Positions 48,819-57,735 of a stretch of 64,000 nucleotides of DNA are shown one piece after another; positions within the stretch are counted from its first letter, which is position 1; the number at the start of each line of letters is the position of its first letter. The DNA is from VAXT01 sp963728535. Its GTDB lineage: Bacteria > Actinomycetota > Thermoleophilia > Gaiellales > Gaiellaceae. A program made the translations under genes and the position numbers. The notes under the pieces were generated by a model that was not told the DNA's origin, ran no database searches, and worked only from the letters and a program-made list of their open reading frames with translations. The DNA lies in the NCBI GenBank assembly GCA_963728535.1, contig CAVSKK010000001.1, positions 434,001-498,000 on the forward strand. Direction: 5' to 3'.

Positions 48819-49823
48819 GTGACAACCGTAGAGCTCGAGCAGCTTGCCGGTGAGCTCGGGATCGACGTCGTCGGCGCAGCGCCTGCCGAGCCGTACGACG
48901 AGACCGAGCGTCACATCCAGGAGCGCCGCGGGCGCGGACTGTTCGCGGACATGCGCTTCACGATGGCGCGACCCGAGGTCTCGTGTCATCCCGAGACGCT
49001 TGTCCCGGGGGCGCGGAGCGTCATCTCGGCCGCGCTCTGCTACTACGGGGACGAAGGCGAGCGCGAGGCCGGCGAAGGCAGGCTCCCGCGCTACACGTGG
49101 TTTGACGCGTACGCAGCCTTGCGCGAGAAGCTCGACGAGCTCGGCCGGAGGCTCGGCGGCACCTACCGAGTGCTCGTCGACGAGAACGACCATGTCGACC
49201 GCGAAGGAGCCGCCCGCGCCGGGGTGGGCTTCTACGGGAAGAACACGATGCTGATCACCCGGCGGCACGGCTCCTGGGTCGTGCTCGGAACCCTCGTCAC
49301 CGACGTCGAGGTCGAGCGCTCGAAGCCCTTGGAGCTCGACTGCGGTGCCTGCACGCTGTGTATCGAAGCGTGCCCGACGGGGGCCCTCGACGAGCCGGGC
49401 GTGCTCGACTCAACTCGCTGCCTCTCGTACTGGACGCAGGCGCCGGGGCCGATCCCCGAGGAGTACCGGGAGCCGCTTGGCGCCCAGGTCTACGGCTGCG
49501 ACATCTGCCAGGACGTCTGCCCGTGGAACCGCGGCGTCGAGAAGCGCCGCGCAGGGGAACCGCTGCCCGAGCATGCGGAACCGCACGTCTCGCTCGTCGA
49601 GTGGCTCGAGCTCGGCGACGACGAGTTGCGCGAGCGCTACGACCGCCTCTACTTCCCACGGAACGATCCACGTTTCCTGCGCCGAAACGCACTGGTCGCA
49701 CTTGGAAACACCGGCGGCCCCGAACACCGGCCCGCGGTCGAAGCGTTTGCCGGCGAGAGCGATCCGCTCTTGCGCGAGCACGCGGACTGGGCCTTGACCA
49801 GGCTCGACGAGGACCCCGAGTGA
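48819..49823 (+). CDS. queG: Epoxyqueuosine reductase
   Basis: 334 residues from GTG 48819. Last step of queuosine synthesis on tRNA: cobalamin-dependent reduction of epoxyqueuosine. Two [4Fe-4S] motifs, CGACTLCIEACPTGA and CDICQDVCPWN, plus GARSVISAALCYY and GFYGKNTMLITRRHGSW, are diagnostic. The C-terminal HEAT-like repeat (LVALGNTGGPEHRPAVEAF) is present. The GTGA junction couples it to the following histidine kinase. Confidence 0.95.
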   Translation: MTTVELEQLAGELGIDVVGAAPAEPYDETERHIQERRGRGLFADMRFTMARPEVSCHPETLVPGARSVISAALCYYGDEGEREAGEGRLPRYTWFDAYAALREKLDELGRRLGGTYRVLVDENDHVDREGAARAGVGFYGKNTMLITRRHGSWVVLGTLVTDVEVERSKPLELDCGACTLCIEACPTGALDEPGVLDSTRCLSYWTQAPGPIPEEYREPLGAQVYGCDICQDVCPWNRGVEKRRAGEPLPEHAEPHVSLVEWLELGDDELRERYDRLYFPRNDPRFLRRNALVALGNTGGPEHRPAVEAFAGESDPLLREHADWALTRLDEDPE

Positions 49824-51616
49824 ACCACGAGCTGAATCGCCGCTGGCAGCTCCAGCGCTGGATCTCGGTCGTCCGGCTCGTCGCCGTCCCGTGGGCGCTC
49901 GTGGAGGTCACGGTCTTCACCGCCAACTACCCGTCTCGCGGTTACGAGGTTGCCGCGTGGGCCACGACCTCCGTGCTTGCGGTCGGCGCCGTTGTGTTCT
50001 TTTGGGTCGCGCGCCGCCCTGTCGCGCAGAGCTTGCAGCCCGCGGTCTACTTCGCCGGGCTTGCGTTCGACACGCTGATCATCTGGGCGTATGCCTTCAT
50101 CTATTCGTTCGCGCCCGGGACGCCGATCCGCCAGCTCCTCTTCTTCCCGGTCGTGGAGGCAGCGCTCCGCTACGGCCTCGTCGGCGGCCTCGCGATGCCC
50201 ATCGCGCAGGTCCCGATCCTGTTCGCGACCGAGTGGTGGCGTAGCGAGCATTTCGCGCCGCCGTCCTTCTCGCTCGACCACATCGCGTTCCCGCTCGGGC
50301 TCCAGTTCGCGATGGGGGCGATCATCGGCTGGCTCGTGAACCGGCTCGGTCGCGAGATGGTCGTCGCGCAGAGGCGCGCCTCGGAAGCCGAGAGCCTCCG
50401 TGACCAGCTCGGCCGCCGGATCGACGTGCTCGACGCTGCGAATCGCTGCGCCCGCGCGCTGGGCTCGTCCCTCGAGATCGAGGAGGCCTTTGCGGCCTTC
50501 ATCCGAGAGCTGCGCGGCCTCGTCCCCTTCGATCGCACGGCAATCGTGCTCGCGGACGAGGGAGCCGCCCAGGTGATCGCCGCTGCCGGTGCGGGCGCGG
50601 ACACGGTCTTTCCTCCCGGCTCACGTCGGCCGGTCGCCGGTTCGTTGCTCGAGGATATTCGGAGGACCGGCCAGACGGTGTACCGAAGGGACATGACCGA
50701 CCAGAGATATGCCGAGGAGGAGGAGTTCACCGAGCTCGGGCTGCGTTGCCGCCTGGCCGCTCCTCTCGTCGTCGGCGCACGGACGGTCGGGATGCTCTCG
50801 CTCGTCCGTGTCGAGGCGGACGCCTTCAGCGAGGACGAGGTCGAGCTCGTTTCGTTGCTCGGCCGGTTTCTGGGGAGCGCAGTCCAGAACATCCGCGCCT
50901 ACGAGGCGGAGCACGCGACGGTCGAGGAGCTGCGCCGGCTCTCCGCGTTGCGCGCGGACTTCGTCTCGATGGTGTCTCACGAGATGCGGAGCCCGATGGC
51001 CTCGGTGATCGGCTCTGCGAACACGCTCCACGAGCGCTGGCGGGAGCTCACTCCCGAGCAGCGAGAGTCGTTCCTCGGACTCATCGCAAACGAGACGAGC
51101 CGGCTGGCCGATCTCGTCGGAGACGTGCTCGACACCTCACGCATCGAGTCGGGGGCCTTCACCTACAGATTCGCCGACGTCGACCTCGGCGAGCTCATTC
51201 ACGAATCCGCAGCCGCCGCCGAGAGCGGCCAGGACGAGGTGAAGATCAACGCGAATGTGCACCGGCCGCTCCCGCCGATCCGGGGCGACCGCGAGCGGCT
51301 GCGGCAGGTGATCACGAACCTGATCGACAACGCCGTCAAGCACTCCCCGGCGGGAGGCGAGGTGGATGTGGACGCCTTCGCCGAGAACGGGCGCCTCAGC
51401 GTCGAGGTTCGGGACCGCGGGCCAGGCGTCGCCCGCGAGCACCAGTCGCTCATCTTCGAGAAGTTTGGTCGGGTGAGCGGCGAGCACGCCAAGCCGGGGA
51501 CGGGCCTCGGTCTGTTCATCGCCCGCTCGATCGCCCACGCCCACGGCGGCACAGTCGAAGTGCATTCAGCTCCGACGGAAGGCGCGATCTTCACTCTCGT
51601 CCTTCCAGTGGAGTAG
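49820..51616 (+). CDS. Membrane sensor histidine kinase with GAF domain
   Basis: 598 residues from GTG 49820. About five to six N-terminal transmembrane helices (residues 15-175), a short coiled coil, a GAF domain (about 205-365, VPFDRTAIVLAD ... RCRLAAPLVVGARTVGML), HisKA with MVSHEMRSPMASVIG, and HATPase_c with N-box NLIDNAVKHSPAGG, VRDRGPGV and GTGLGLF. The kinase core looks intact. No response regulator gene is adjacent, so it is an orphan in this window. Confidence 0.9.
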   Translation: MNHELNRRWQLQRWISVVRLVAVPWALVEVTVFTANYPSRGYEVAAWATTSVLAVGAVVFFWVARRPVAQSLQPAVYFAGLAFDTLIIWAYAFIYSFAPGTPIRQLLFFPVVEAALRYGLVGGLAMPIAQVPILFATEWWRSEHFAPPSFSLDHIAFPLGLQFAMGAIIGWLVNRLGREMVVAQRRASEAESLRDQLGRRIDVLDAANRCARALGSSLEIEEAFAAFIRELRGLVPFDRTAIVLADEGAAQVIAAAGAGADTVFPPGSRRPVAGSLLEDIRRTGQTVYRRDMTDQRYAEEEEFTELGLRCRLAAPLVVGARTVGMLSLVRVEADAFSEDEVELVSLLGRFLGSAVQNIRAYEAEHATVEELRRLSALRADFVSMVSHEMRSPMASVIGSANTLHERWRELTPEQRESFLGLIANETSRLADLVGDVLDTSRIESGAFTYRFADVDLGELIHESAAAAESGQDEVKINANVHRPLPPIRGDRERLRQVITNLIDNAVKHSPAGGEVDVDAFAENGRLSVEVRDRGPGVAREHQSLIFEKFGRVSGEHAKPGTGLGLFIARSIAHAHGGTVEVHSAPTEGAIFTLVLPVE

Positions 51617-51642
51617 GGAGGTGTCGGGCCGCGTCCCTCATA

Positions 51643-51759
51643 GACAGGTCCGGTGTCAGACGTCGGACATGTCCGTTCGCGAAGACCCCGATGCGCGGCC
51701 GTGCAGCGACTTTGCGAGAAACGGACACGGCCATCTGACCCATGGCCGGCGTCTGACAC
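51643..51759. repeat. REPIN-like inverted pair of REP palindromes
   Basis: In the 171-bp convergent gap 51617-51787. The left unit (51643-51675) aligns with the REP-like sequence inside the phosphomannomutase gene. GTGTCAGACG (51653 on) is inverted relative to CGTCTGACAC... read as GTCTGACAC at 51751-51759, and GTCCGTT (51671-51677) relative to AACGGAC (51719-51725). The right arm also holds a GGCCAT/ATGGCC stem. This paired inverted arrangement resembles REPINs mobilised by RAYT enzymes. Confidence 0.65.
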
Positions 51760-51787
51760 AAGACATCGCCGTTAGAGGCAGGTCCGG

Positions 51788-53806
51788 CTAGGTCTTCGCG
51801 GCAAGCCGGGTCAGGCGCAGCTCGCGGGCCAGCGCCTTCGCGCGTCGTGCGACCTGCTTGCGCAGATTCTCGGGCTCGAGAAGCACTGCCTCGCCGCGGT
51901 CACCCAGGATCTCGCCCAGGAGCCACTCTTCGCTCCCGACTGCCGTGTTCGCCTGCGCGGCGCCGTCGGAGAGTGCGCGCGCACCCTCCTCGACCTTCCA
52001 GCGCGCGATCTTCTTCGAGTACCAGATGCTGGCCGCGACCGAGGCACTGCTCAGCCGGTCCGGCTGGAAGCCTTCGCGAGGCTCGAACTCTTCCCGCTGA
52101 AGACGGGCGCTGCGCATCCGGTCGAGGCGGAACGAGCGCTGCGCGTCGCGGGTGCGATCCCAGGTGTGCACGTACCAGTTGGGCAGCTGCCGCTCGAGCA
52201 TGTACGGCTCGACGAGGCGCGTGGAGAGCGACTCCTCGCCTTCCTTCTGGTACTCGATCTCGACGAGGCGCCGCTGACGGATGCCCTCGCTCAATGAGCC
52301 AACCAGCTTCTCCTCTGCGCGCGCCCCTCGCGGCTCGGCCGTCTGGGGAAGCTCGAACTGGCCGAACGTCTCCTCGAGCTTGCGCCGGACGCGCTCGAGC
52401 GGAGTGTGCGCGTCGGCGGCGATCATCGGCCCGACGAACTCCAGGGCCAGTCTGATCGCCCGCGCTTCGAGCGGTGTCAGCCTCGGCGGCGAGCGGAACG
52501 TGTCGCCGAACAGCTCCTTGTCGACGTGCACCTGGCCGTTCTGGAGCTCGGTGTACACGGCGTAGCAGCCGCCGCCGAAATTGACGAGGTTCAGGAGCTG
52601 GAGGTGCTCTTCGAGCGATTCCAGAGGGATGTGGAACCGCTCCGCGATGTCGACGGCCGGAATGACGACCCGCGTCTCCTCGCCGCAGCGGGCGAGCAGG
52701 TACGCGAGCAAGGCCTGGAGCAAGCCGAACCGCTCCGGCGGCACCGCCGGGCTCGACGGTCGCTCCTCGGCCTCTGTCTCCACTTCAGGGGTCTCTGCGG
52801 CAACCCTGGGCACCTTGCCGTTGTGTCGCTTCTGGACGAGGTCGAGATCGTCGCGGACGAGCCTCCGTAGCTCCGGAGGAGCGAGAGGCACCGCGCGCCC
52901 GTCCTGGCGCAGGATCCACGCGGAGAGCCGCCCGAGGTTCGAGTAGGGCGTGACGAAGACGCCGTCCTCGATCCGGCCGTAGCGGCCGTACAGACGGTCG
53001 ATCCACCAGGCCGTGTCGCCGCCGACCTCGATCCGCGCCTCGCCGACGGTCTCGCCGATCTGCCAGGGTGGGCCGAGCCGGTACTCGTCCGCGTCGAAGC
53101 GTTCGGGAAGCCGGAAATCTCGCTCGCGGCGTGTGGCGAGACGGATGTCACCACGGACGCGGGAAACCCGGAACGTCTTCATCTTGTCGTCATCGAGGTC
53201 GAGGCCGACGACGTACCACTGGCCCCGGTCGAAGAGGAGTGCGTACGGGTTCACGGTTCGCTCGCGGCGCTCGTCGCGAACGATCGACCAGTACTCGAAC
53301 TTCAGAGTCCGGCTCTTCGAGATCGCACCCTCGAGCTTTGCGAGCCGCCCGGGCAGCTCGGGGGAGTACCCGGGGTCGTGCAGCTCGATCGCGCGAGCCG
53401 TCTCCGTGGGCATCTCCTCGAAGCCCGGCCGGCCGAGCGCGAGGTTCTGGAGCGCGAGACGTAGCGGCTCGGCGTATGCGAACTGGCCCTCCAGCAGGTA
53501 GAGACAGGTCTGAAGCGCCGCGAGCTCCTCGTCGGTCAACTCGAGCGCGGGGAGGAAGTAGCGCTCCGAGCTCAGCCTGTAGAGCTCCTCGCCCGTGAAC
53601 TCGTCGCGCTGCGAGTCGAGCGGAACGCCCAGCGCCAGAAGCTCAGCGCGGTCGGAGTAGAAGCGCCTCGCGAACGCCTCGTCCGACATCTCCTGGTAGC
53701 CCTCGACGTTTTGCTTGACGTCCCGGGCGGTCAGCGGGCGACGCTCGGACATCAGGAAGGCGACGAGCGAGAGCTGGCGGATGAGCTTGTCGGTGTCGTG
53801 AGACAT
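51788..53806 (-). CDS. PafB-PafC-type fused WYL transcriptional regulator
   Basis: 672 residues from ATG 53806. Two tandem WYL regulator units, each with N-terminal winged helix then WYL domain: first unit RQLSLVAFLMSERRPLTARDV, LKFEYWS and DRGQWYVVGLD; second unit LLQALLAYLLARCGEETRV, VEIEYQKEG and LPNWYVHTWD. This corresponds to PafB and PafC joined in one chain, as in some actinobacteria. In mycobacteria PafBC activates most of the LexA-independent DNA damage response. No proteasome genes lie nearby here. Confidence 0.88.
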   Translation of the reverse strand: MSHDTDKLIRQLSLVAFLMSERRPLTARDVKQNVEGYQEMSDEAFARRFYSDRAELLALGVPLDSQRDEFTGEELYRLSSERYFLPALELTDEELAALQTCLYLLEGQFAYAEPLRLALQNLALGRPGFEEMPTETARAIELHDPGYSPELPGRLAKLEGAISKSRTLKFEYWSIVRDERRERTVNPYALLFDRGQWYVVGLDLDDDKMKTFRVSRVRGDIRLATRRERDFRLPERFDADEYRLGPPWQIGETVGEARIEVGGDTAWWIDRLYGRYGRIEDGVFVTPYSNLGRLSAWILRQDGRAVPLAPPELRRLVRDDLDLVQKRHNGKVPRVAAETPEVETEAEERPSSPAVPPERFGLLQALLAYLLARCGEETRVVIPAVDIAERFHIPLESLEEHLQLLNLVNFGGGCYAVYTELQNGQVHVDKELFGDTFRSPPRLTPLEARAIRLALEFVGPMIAADAHTPLERVRRKLEETFGQFELPQTAEPRGARAEEKLVGSLSEGIRQRRLVEIEYQKEGEESLSTRLVEPYMLERQLPNWYVHTWDRTRDAQRSFRLDRMRSARLQREEFEPREGFQPDRLSSASVAASIWYSKKIARWKVEEGARALSDGAAQANTAVGSEEWLLGEILGDRGEAVLLEPENLRKQVARRAKALARELRLTRLAAKT

Positions 53807-53966
53807 GCAGCCGGGTCTATTCTCCACGATGGGGCGTAGTTGTCACCGAAGAAAACAGAGGAGAAGAGTTTGTAACAGCGGCCGGGAGGCGTTAGAGTGC
53901 ACGCGGGCCAAGAGCCCGAAAGAGGATTAATCGGCGGTTAACAGAGCTTTGCGGGGGATTAACACG

Positions 53967-54434
53967 GTGAGAGGCACACTTGGAATGGACGAGAGAGCCC
54001 TCCACATTCAGCACTGTATGTATCAGTACTCGCGAGCCATTTATCGCTCCATCAAGGACCTGGTTGATCCCTACGTGCCGGTTCGAGAGCGTGCGGAGTA
54101 CCGAAAAGCCGTGCTGGATGCCTGTCAGCAGACGATGGAGCGGCTAGCGCGCGACCCGCAGTACTTTGCGAAGCCCGAGCGGTCGCTCTTCCAGGACATC
54201 AGGCGCTATTTCCCGATCACCGCGCAGGCCCAGGTGGCGTGGGCGGTGAACGAGGGCGTCTCCGCAGCGGTTGCGTTCATCGAAGAGCAGATCGAGGCGG
54301 GCGCGTTCGACGGCGGCGTCCCGCGCTGTCATGCGACGACGCGGAAGGGCAAGCCTTGCCAGCGGACTCCGCTACCCGAGCGCGACTACTGCCCGTCGCA
54401 CCAGCACCTCGAGCGCTCTCGCGTCGCTGCCTAA
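53967..54434 (+). CDS. Hypothetical protein with C-terminal zinc-binding motif
   Basis: 155 residues from GTG 53967; ATG 53985 (MDERALHIQHCMYQYSRAIY) is an alternative start. The helical N-terminal domain is of unknown family. The C-terminus reads RCHATTRKGKPCQRTPLPER then DYCPSHQH, giving three Cys and a His in the spacing of a short zinc knuckle found in many phage and bacterial proteins. Divergent from the PafBC-like gene across about 160 bp, with a lower-GC stretch (GATTAATCGGCGGTTAA) typical of a regulated promoter. Confidence 0.65.
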   Translation: MRGTLGMDERALHIQHCMYQYSRAIYRSIKDLVDPYVPVRERAEYRKAVLDACQQTMERLARDPQYFAKPERSLFQDIRRYFPITAQAQVAWAVNEGVSAAVAFIEEQIEAGAFDGGVPRCHATTRKGKPCQRTPLPERDYCPSHQHLERSRVAA

Positions 54435-54909
54435 AGCGCGTCGGCTTGGTGTCTGCCCGCAAGTAGAGCGGGTGCCTGGGATGGCCGTCCTTGGTCTGCC
54501 CGAGCATGTGGACGTCGAGCTTCAGCTCCAGTAGCAGCTCGAGCACGGTCGCACCTCGTAGCTGGTAGCCGCCGTGGATTCCCCAGGCCGCGACGACGCG
54601 GTCTGCGCGGATCGCCTCGCCGAGCAGGTGCCGGTCGTTGTCTGTCCCGATGGGATCAGGGTGCCCGTAGAGCGCCCCGGGATCGGTTGAGCGCAACGCG
54701 AAGATGTTGCAGACGACCAGCCTCGAGAAACCCCACCGTTTCGCGTAACCGATGCAACGGCGTACCGTCGGGTCGTCCCGAACCTCGTCGGCCGTGCTCG
54801 GGTTCAGGCAGACGAACAGCACCGTGTTGACCCGCTCCGGCTCGGTATCCCGGACCATCCGCGCCAGCGTGTAGCGGTGCCGCCGATCCTCCGAGAAGAT
54901 CGCGCTCAT
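54277..54909 (-). CDS. DUF1643 domain protein
   Basis: 210 residues by frame. Residues about 1-155 form a DUF1643 domain: YTLARMVRD, LFVCLNPSTADEVRDDPTVRRCIGYAKRWGFSRLVVCNIFALRSTDP and AAWGIHGG... LGQTKDGHPRHPLYL. Family function is unknown. The last 50 or so residues are Arg/Ser-rich and antisense to the zinc-knuckle gene (158-bp overlap), so they are probably read-through past the domain. It is the second convergent overlap of this kind in the window. Confidence 0.8.
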   Translation of the reverse strand: MSAIFSEDRRHRYTLARMVRDTEPERVNTVLFVCLNPSTADEVRDDPTVRRCIGYAKRWGFSRLVVCNIFALRSTDPGALYGHPDPIGTDNDRHLLGEAIRADRVVAAWGIHGGYQLRGATVLELLLELKLDVHMLGQTKDGHPRHPLYLRADTKPTRFRQRRESARGAGATGSSRARVAESAGKACPSASSHDSAGRRRRTRPPRSALR

Positions 54910-54922
54910 CGTCCGTCGGGCG

Positions 54923-55669
54923 TTACTGGACTATCTGGCGGGCGTAAGCCCCGGAATACGTGCCCTTGGCCGTGTCGACGTTGCTCTCTGCCTCTTGTGC
55001 GGAGTTGAAGACCCCGCTGAAGACGACCCAGTAGCCCGAGTGCAGGCTCGAGAAGTCCGAGGAGTCCAGCACGCCGACGTCGGTGAGGCCGGCGCCCATG
55101 GCCTTCCGCGCCTCGCTCAGAGCTGCCGGCCGCCCTGCGGTCTGCGGGACCGAGACGAGCACGACCGTCCAGCCGTTCTCACCCTGCGGCCACTCCGTGA
55201 GTCCGCCACCGGTAGTCGGTGGTGGTGGCGGTGGTGGGGGCTCGGTCGGCTCCGTCGTCGTCGGCACGGACGTCGTCGGCTCAGGACCGGTCTCCGTCCC
55301 GGTCGAGACCGTGCCTGTATTCGTGGTCGAGGTCTGTGGGATCGTCTCGTTGACGGCCGCCTTGGTCCCGGTTCCATCGCTGTCATTCGTGATCAGGATC
55401 GCGAGCCCGCCCGCAAGCGCGGCGATGACGAGGGCCGCGAGCACGGGCCAGATCCAGTCGCCCGGGTACCACGGCACGCGCCGGCGCCACGCCGTGGCCA
55501 GCATGGGGATGACCCCGTGCGTGGCGGGCAAGCGCAGGCCGCACTCGAGGCAGTACTCCTGGAACGGATCGTAGGGAGTTCCACATCGCGGGCATTCGCC
55601 GCCCGCGGCGTCTACGGGCGAGGGAAGTGGCGGCGGCTGCTCGTCGGGCGGCTCGGGTGGCAGGGCCAT
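54923..55669 (-). CDS. Zinc-ribbon, membrane-anchored SPOR-like protein
   Basis: 248 residues. N-terminal zinc ribbon (CPRCGTPYD ... YCLECGLRLP), one transmembrane helix (about 73-95, IWPVLAALVIAALAGGLAIL), a Thr/Pro-rich linker with an eight-proline run, and a C-terminal SPOR-like domain (WTVVLVSVPQTAGRPAALSE ... GYWVVFSGVFNSAQEAE). SPOR domains bind denuded peptidoglycan at septa. Topology suggests cytoplasmic ribbon and extracytoplasmic SPOR. The start shares a base with the stop of the upstream zinc-ribbon gene. Confidence 0.8.
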   Translation of the reverse strand: MALPPEPPDEQPPPLPSPVDAAGGECPRCGTPYDPFQEYCLECGLRLPATHGVIPMLATAWRRRVPWYPGDWIWPVLAALVIAALAGGLAILITNDSDGTGTKAAVNETIPQTSTTNTGTVSTGTETGPEPTTSVPTTTEPTEPPPPPPPPTTGGGLTEWPQGENGWTVVLVSVPQTAGRPAALSEARKAMGAGLTDVGVLDSSDFSSLHSGYWVVFSGVFNSAQEAESNVDTAKGTYSGAYARQIVQ

Positions 55670-56247
55670 CAGCCCTCCCAGGGATCGCCCGCGCGCTCCG
55701 GCTTCGCCTCGTGCATCGTCTGCTCGCCGGCGTCCGGTTGTTCAGCGGCCTCCTGCCGCGCTCCTTCCGGAACGGGCGTGCCGCAGTTGGCGCAGAACTG
55801 CGCATCCGCCGGGATTGCGTTCCCGCAGTTCGGACAGGCGACAACAGGTTCCTCGCCGACCGGCCGGCCGCAGTTGGCACAGAAATGCGAGCCCCAGACG
55901 ATTGGCGCCCCGCACGTGCAGCGGACGCCGACGCCCTGCTTGCGGGCGGTCACGGTTGCCTCGAGCAGCTCGTCGATCTCACGCAGCCGTTCCTCGAGCG
56001 AAATCACCTCGAGGCACTGCTCGACGAGGAGATCCTGCTTGAACTGGTCGCGGCGATACATCTCGAGCATGAGCCCGCCGAGGTCCCGGATCCGGTCCTC
56101 GCGCGTGCGCACGAGAGCTCTGCGCTCGCGCCGCAGCGCGCCGGCTGCCGGGAGCCGCTGAGCGCGCGGCGGTGTGGGCGGGCCGCTCTCGACGGCTCCC
56201 TCCGAGGGCCGCCTTCGGAAACGGTCGGGCAGGGAGATTCTCGCCAT
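55669..56247 (-). CDS. Double zinc-ribbon protein
   Basis: 192 residues, soluble. Basic N-terminus, central coiled coil (about 55-105, ERLREIDELLEATVTARKQG), then two zinc ribbons (CTCGAPIVWGSHFCANCG and CPNCGNAIPADAQFCANCG) and an acidic tail. Role unknown. It is coupled to the downstream SPOR-like gene, suggesting the two zinc-ribbon proteins act together. Confidence 0.75.
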   Translation of the reverse strand: MARISLPDRFRRRPSEGAVESGPPTPPRAQRLPAAGALRRERRALVRTREDRIRDLGGLMLEMYRRDQFKQDLLVEQCLEVISLEERLREIDELLEATVTARKQGVGVRCTCGAPIVWGSHFCANCGRPVGEEPVVACPNCGNAIPADAQFCANCGTPVPEGARQEAAEQPDAGEQTMHEAKPERAGDPWEG

Positions 56248-56290
56248 CGGGCCGGGCGAGTCTATATGACGGAAGCGACCGGCTTTCGAC

Positions 56291-57718
56291 CTAGAGGTCG
56301 ATCACGACGACGCGGTGCTCGGTCAGCTCTTGCACTGCGTAGGGGGGACCTTCGCGTGTGTTGCCCGAGTCCTTGACCCCGCCGTAGGGCATCTGGTCGG
56401 CGCGGAAGGTCGGCGCCTCGTTGACGATCACTCCGCCGAATTCGAGCTCGTGGGCGGCGCGCATCGCGGCCCGGATGTCGGCCGTGAAGATCCCGGCCTG
56501 GAGACCGAAGTGCGTGCCGTTGGCGAGGGCGATTGCCTCGTCGAGCGCCTCGTAGGAATTGAGGACGCAGACCGGGCCGAAGACCTCCTCGCGGCAGACC
56601 TTCATGTCCAGCGACGCGTTCGCAATCACGGTCGGCTGGATGAGCTCGCCCTCGGGGCCGCCGCCGGCAAGGATCTCGGCGCCCGCGTCCCGCGCCTCCT
56701 CGATCCAGCTCAGGATGCGCTCGCGGGAGTCGTCGTCGATCACCGGTCCCACGTCAGTGGCCTCATCCGCCGGGTCGCCGACGACGAGCTCTCCGACCTT
56801 CGCCAGGAAGCGGGCGACGAAATCGTCATAGACCCACTTCTGGACGTAGATCCGCTGCACCGAGATACAGCTCTGGCCGGCGAAGGCGAAGGCGTTCGCC
56901 GCGAGCTTCTCCGCCGCCTCGTCGAGGTCGGCGTCGCCATGGACGATCACGGGGGTGGCGTTTCCGAGCTCGAGGAGAACCTTCTTGCGCGCCGCGCGCT
57001 CGCGCAGCTTCCAACCGACGTCGGAGGAGCCCGTGAAGGTGATCGCGCGGACTCGCTCGTCCTCGACGAAGACGTCGCCGATCTCACTTGCGGGACCGAC
57101 GAGGACGTTGAGCCAGCCGGGAGGAAGACCTGCCTCGTCCGCCAGCTCCGCGAGTGTCAGCGCCGAGAGCGGAGTCTGGCTCGCCGGCTTGAGGACGACT
57201 GCGCAGCCCGCGGCCAGGGCCGGGGCGATCTTGTGGGCGACGAGGTTGAGCGGGAAGTTGAACGGGCTGATCGCGCCGACGATCCCGATCGGCTCTCGGA
57301 GCGTGAACGCGAGCTTGCCCTCGCCGGACTGTGCTGCGTCCATCGGCACCATCTCGCCGGCGAGCTTGCGCGCCTCGACCGCGGCGAACGTGTACGTGGA
57401 CATCGCCCTGCTCGTCTCGACCTTGGCGGCCTTCAGGGGCTTCCCGGCCTCGCCGCAGATCTGGGCGGCGATCTCGTCGTGCCTGCGGGCGATTCCGGCC
57501 ACGACCTTGACGAGGATCTCGGCCCGCTTGTGGGCCGGGAGAGGTTCCGCCATGGCCTGCTCGGCGGCGTCGATCGCGGTCTTCGCCTCGGCGGCGCCGG
57601 CCTTCGCGACACGCGCGACGACCTCACCCGAAAAGGGAGAGCGAACCTCGAGCCACTCGCCCGTCTCGACCCACTCGCCGCCGATCAGCAGCTTCCGTTC
57701 GGTCGCCGTTACGCTCAC
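56291..57718 (-). CDS. Aldehyde dehydrogenase (lactaldehyde/GAPN-like)
   Basis: 475 residues from GTG 57718, with TATCCT 6 nt upstream. ALDH motifs: SPFNFPLNLVAHKIAPALAA, ITFTGSSDVGWKLRERA, catalytic Glu in VLLELGNATPVIV, and Cys in FAGQSCISVQRIYV. The SCISVQRIYV signature is shared with non-phosphorylating glyceraldehyde-3-phosphate and lactaldehyde dehydrogenases. Substrate not resolved. Confidence 0.9.
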   Translation of the reverse strand: MSVTATERKLLIGGEWVETGEWLEVRSPFSGEVVARVAKAGAAEAKTAIDAAEQAMAEPLPAHKRAEILVKVVAGIARRHDEIAAQICGEAGKPLKAAKVETSRAMSTYTFAAVEARKLAGEMVPMDAAQSGEGKLAFTLREPIGIVGAISPFNFPLNLVAHKIAPALAAGCAVVLKPASQTPLSALTLAELADEAGLPPGWLNVLVGPASEIGDVFVEDERVRAITFTGSSDVGWKLRERAARKKVLLELGNATPVIVHGDADLDEAAEKLAANAFAFAGQSCISVQRIYVQKWVYDDFVARFLAKVGELVVGDPADEATDVGPVIDDDSRERILSWIEEARDAGAEILAGGGPEGELIQPTVIANASLDMKVCREEVFGPVCVLNSYEALDEAIALANGTHFGLQAGIFTADIRAAMRAAHELEFGGVIVNEAPTFRADQMPYGGVKDSGNTREGPPYAVQELTEHRVVVIDL

Positions 57719-57735
57719 GATGGGAGGATACGCCC

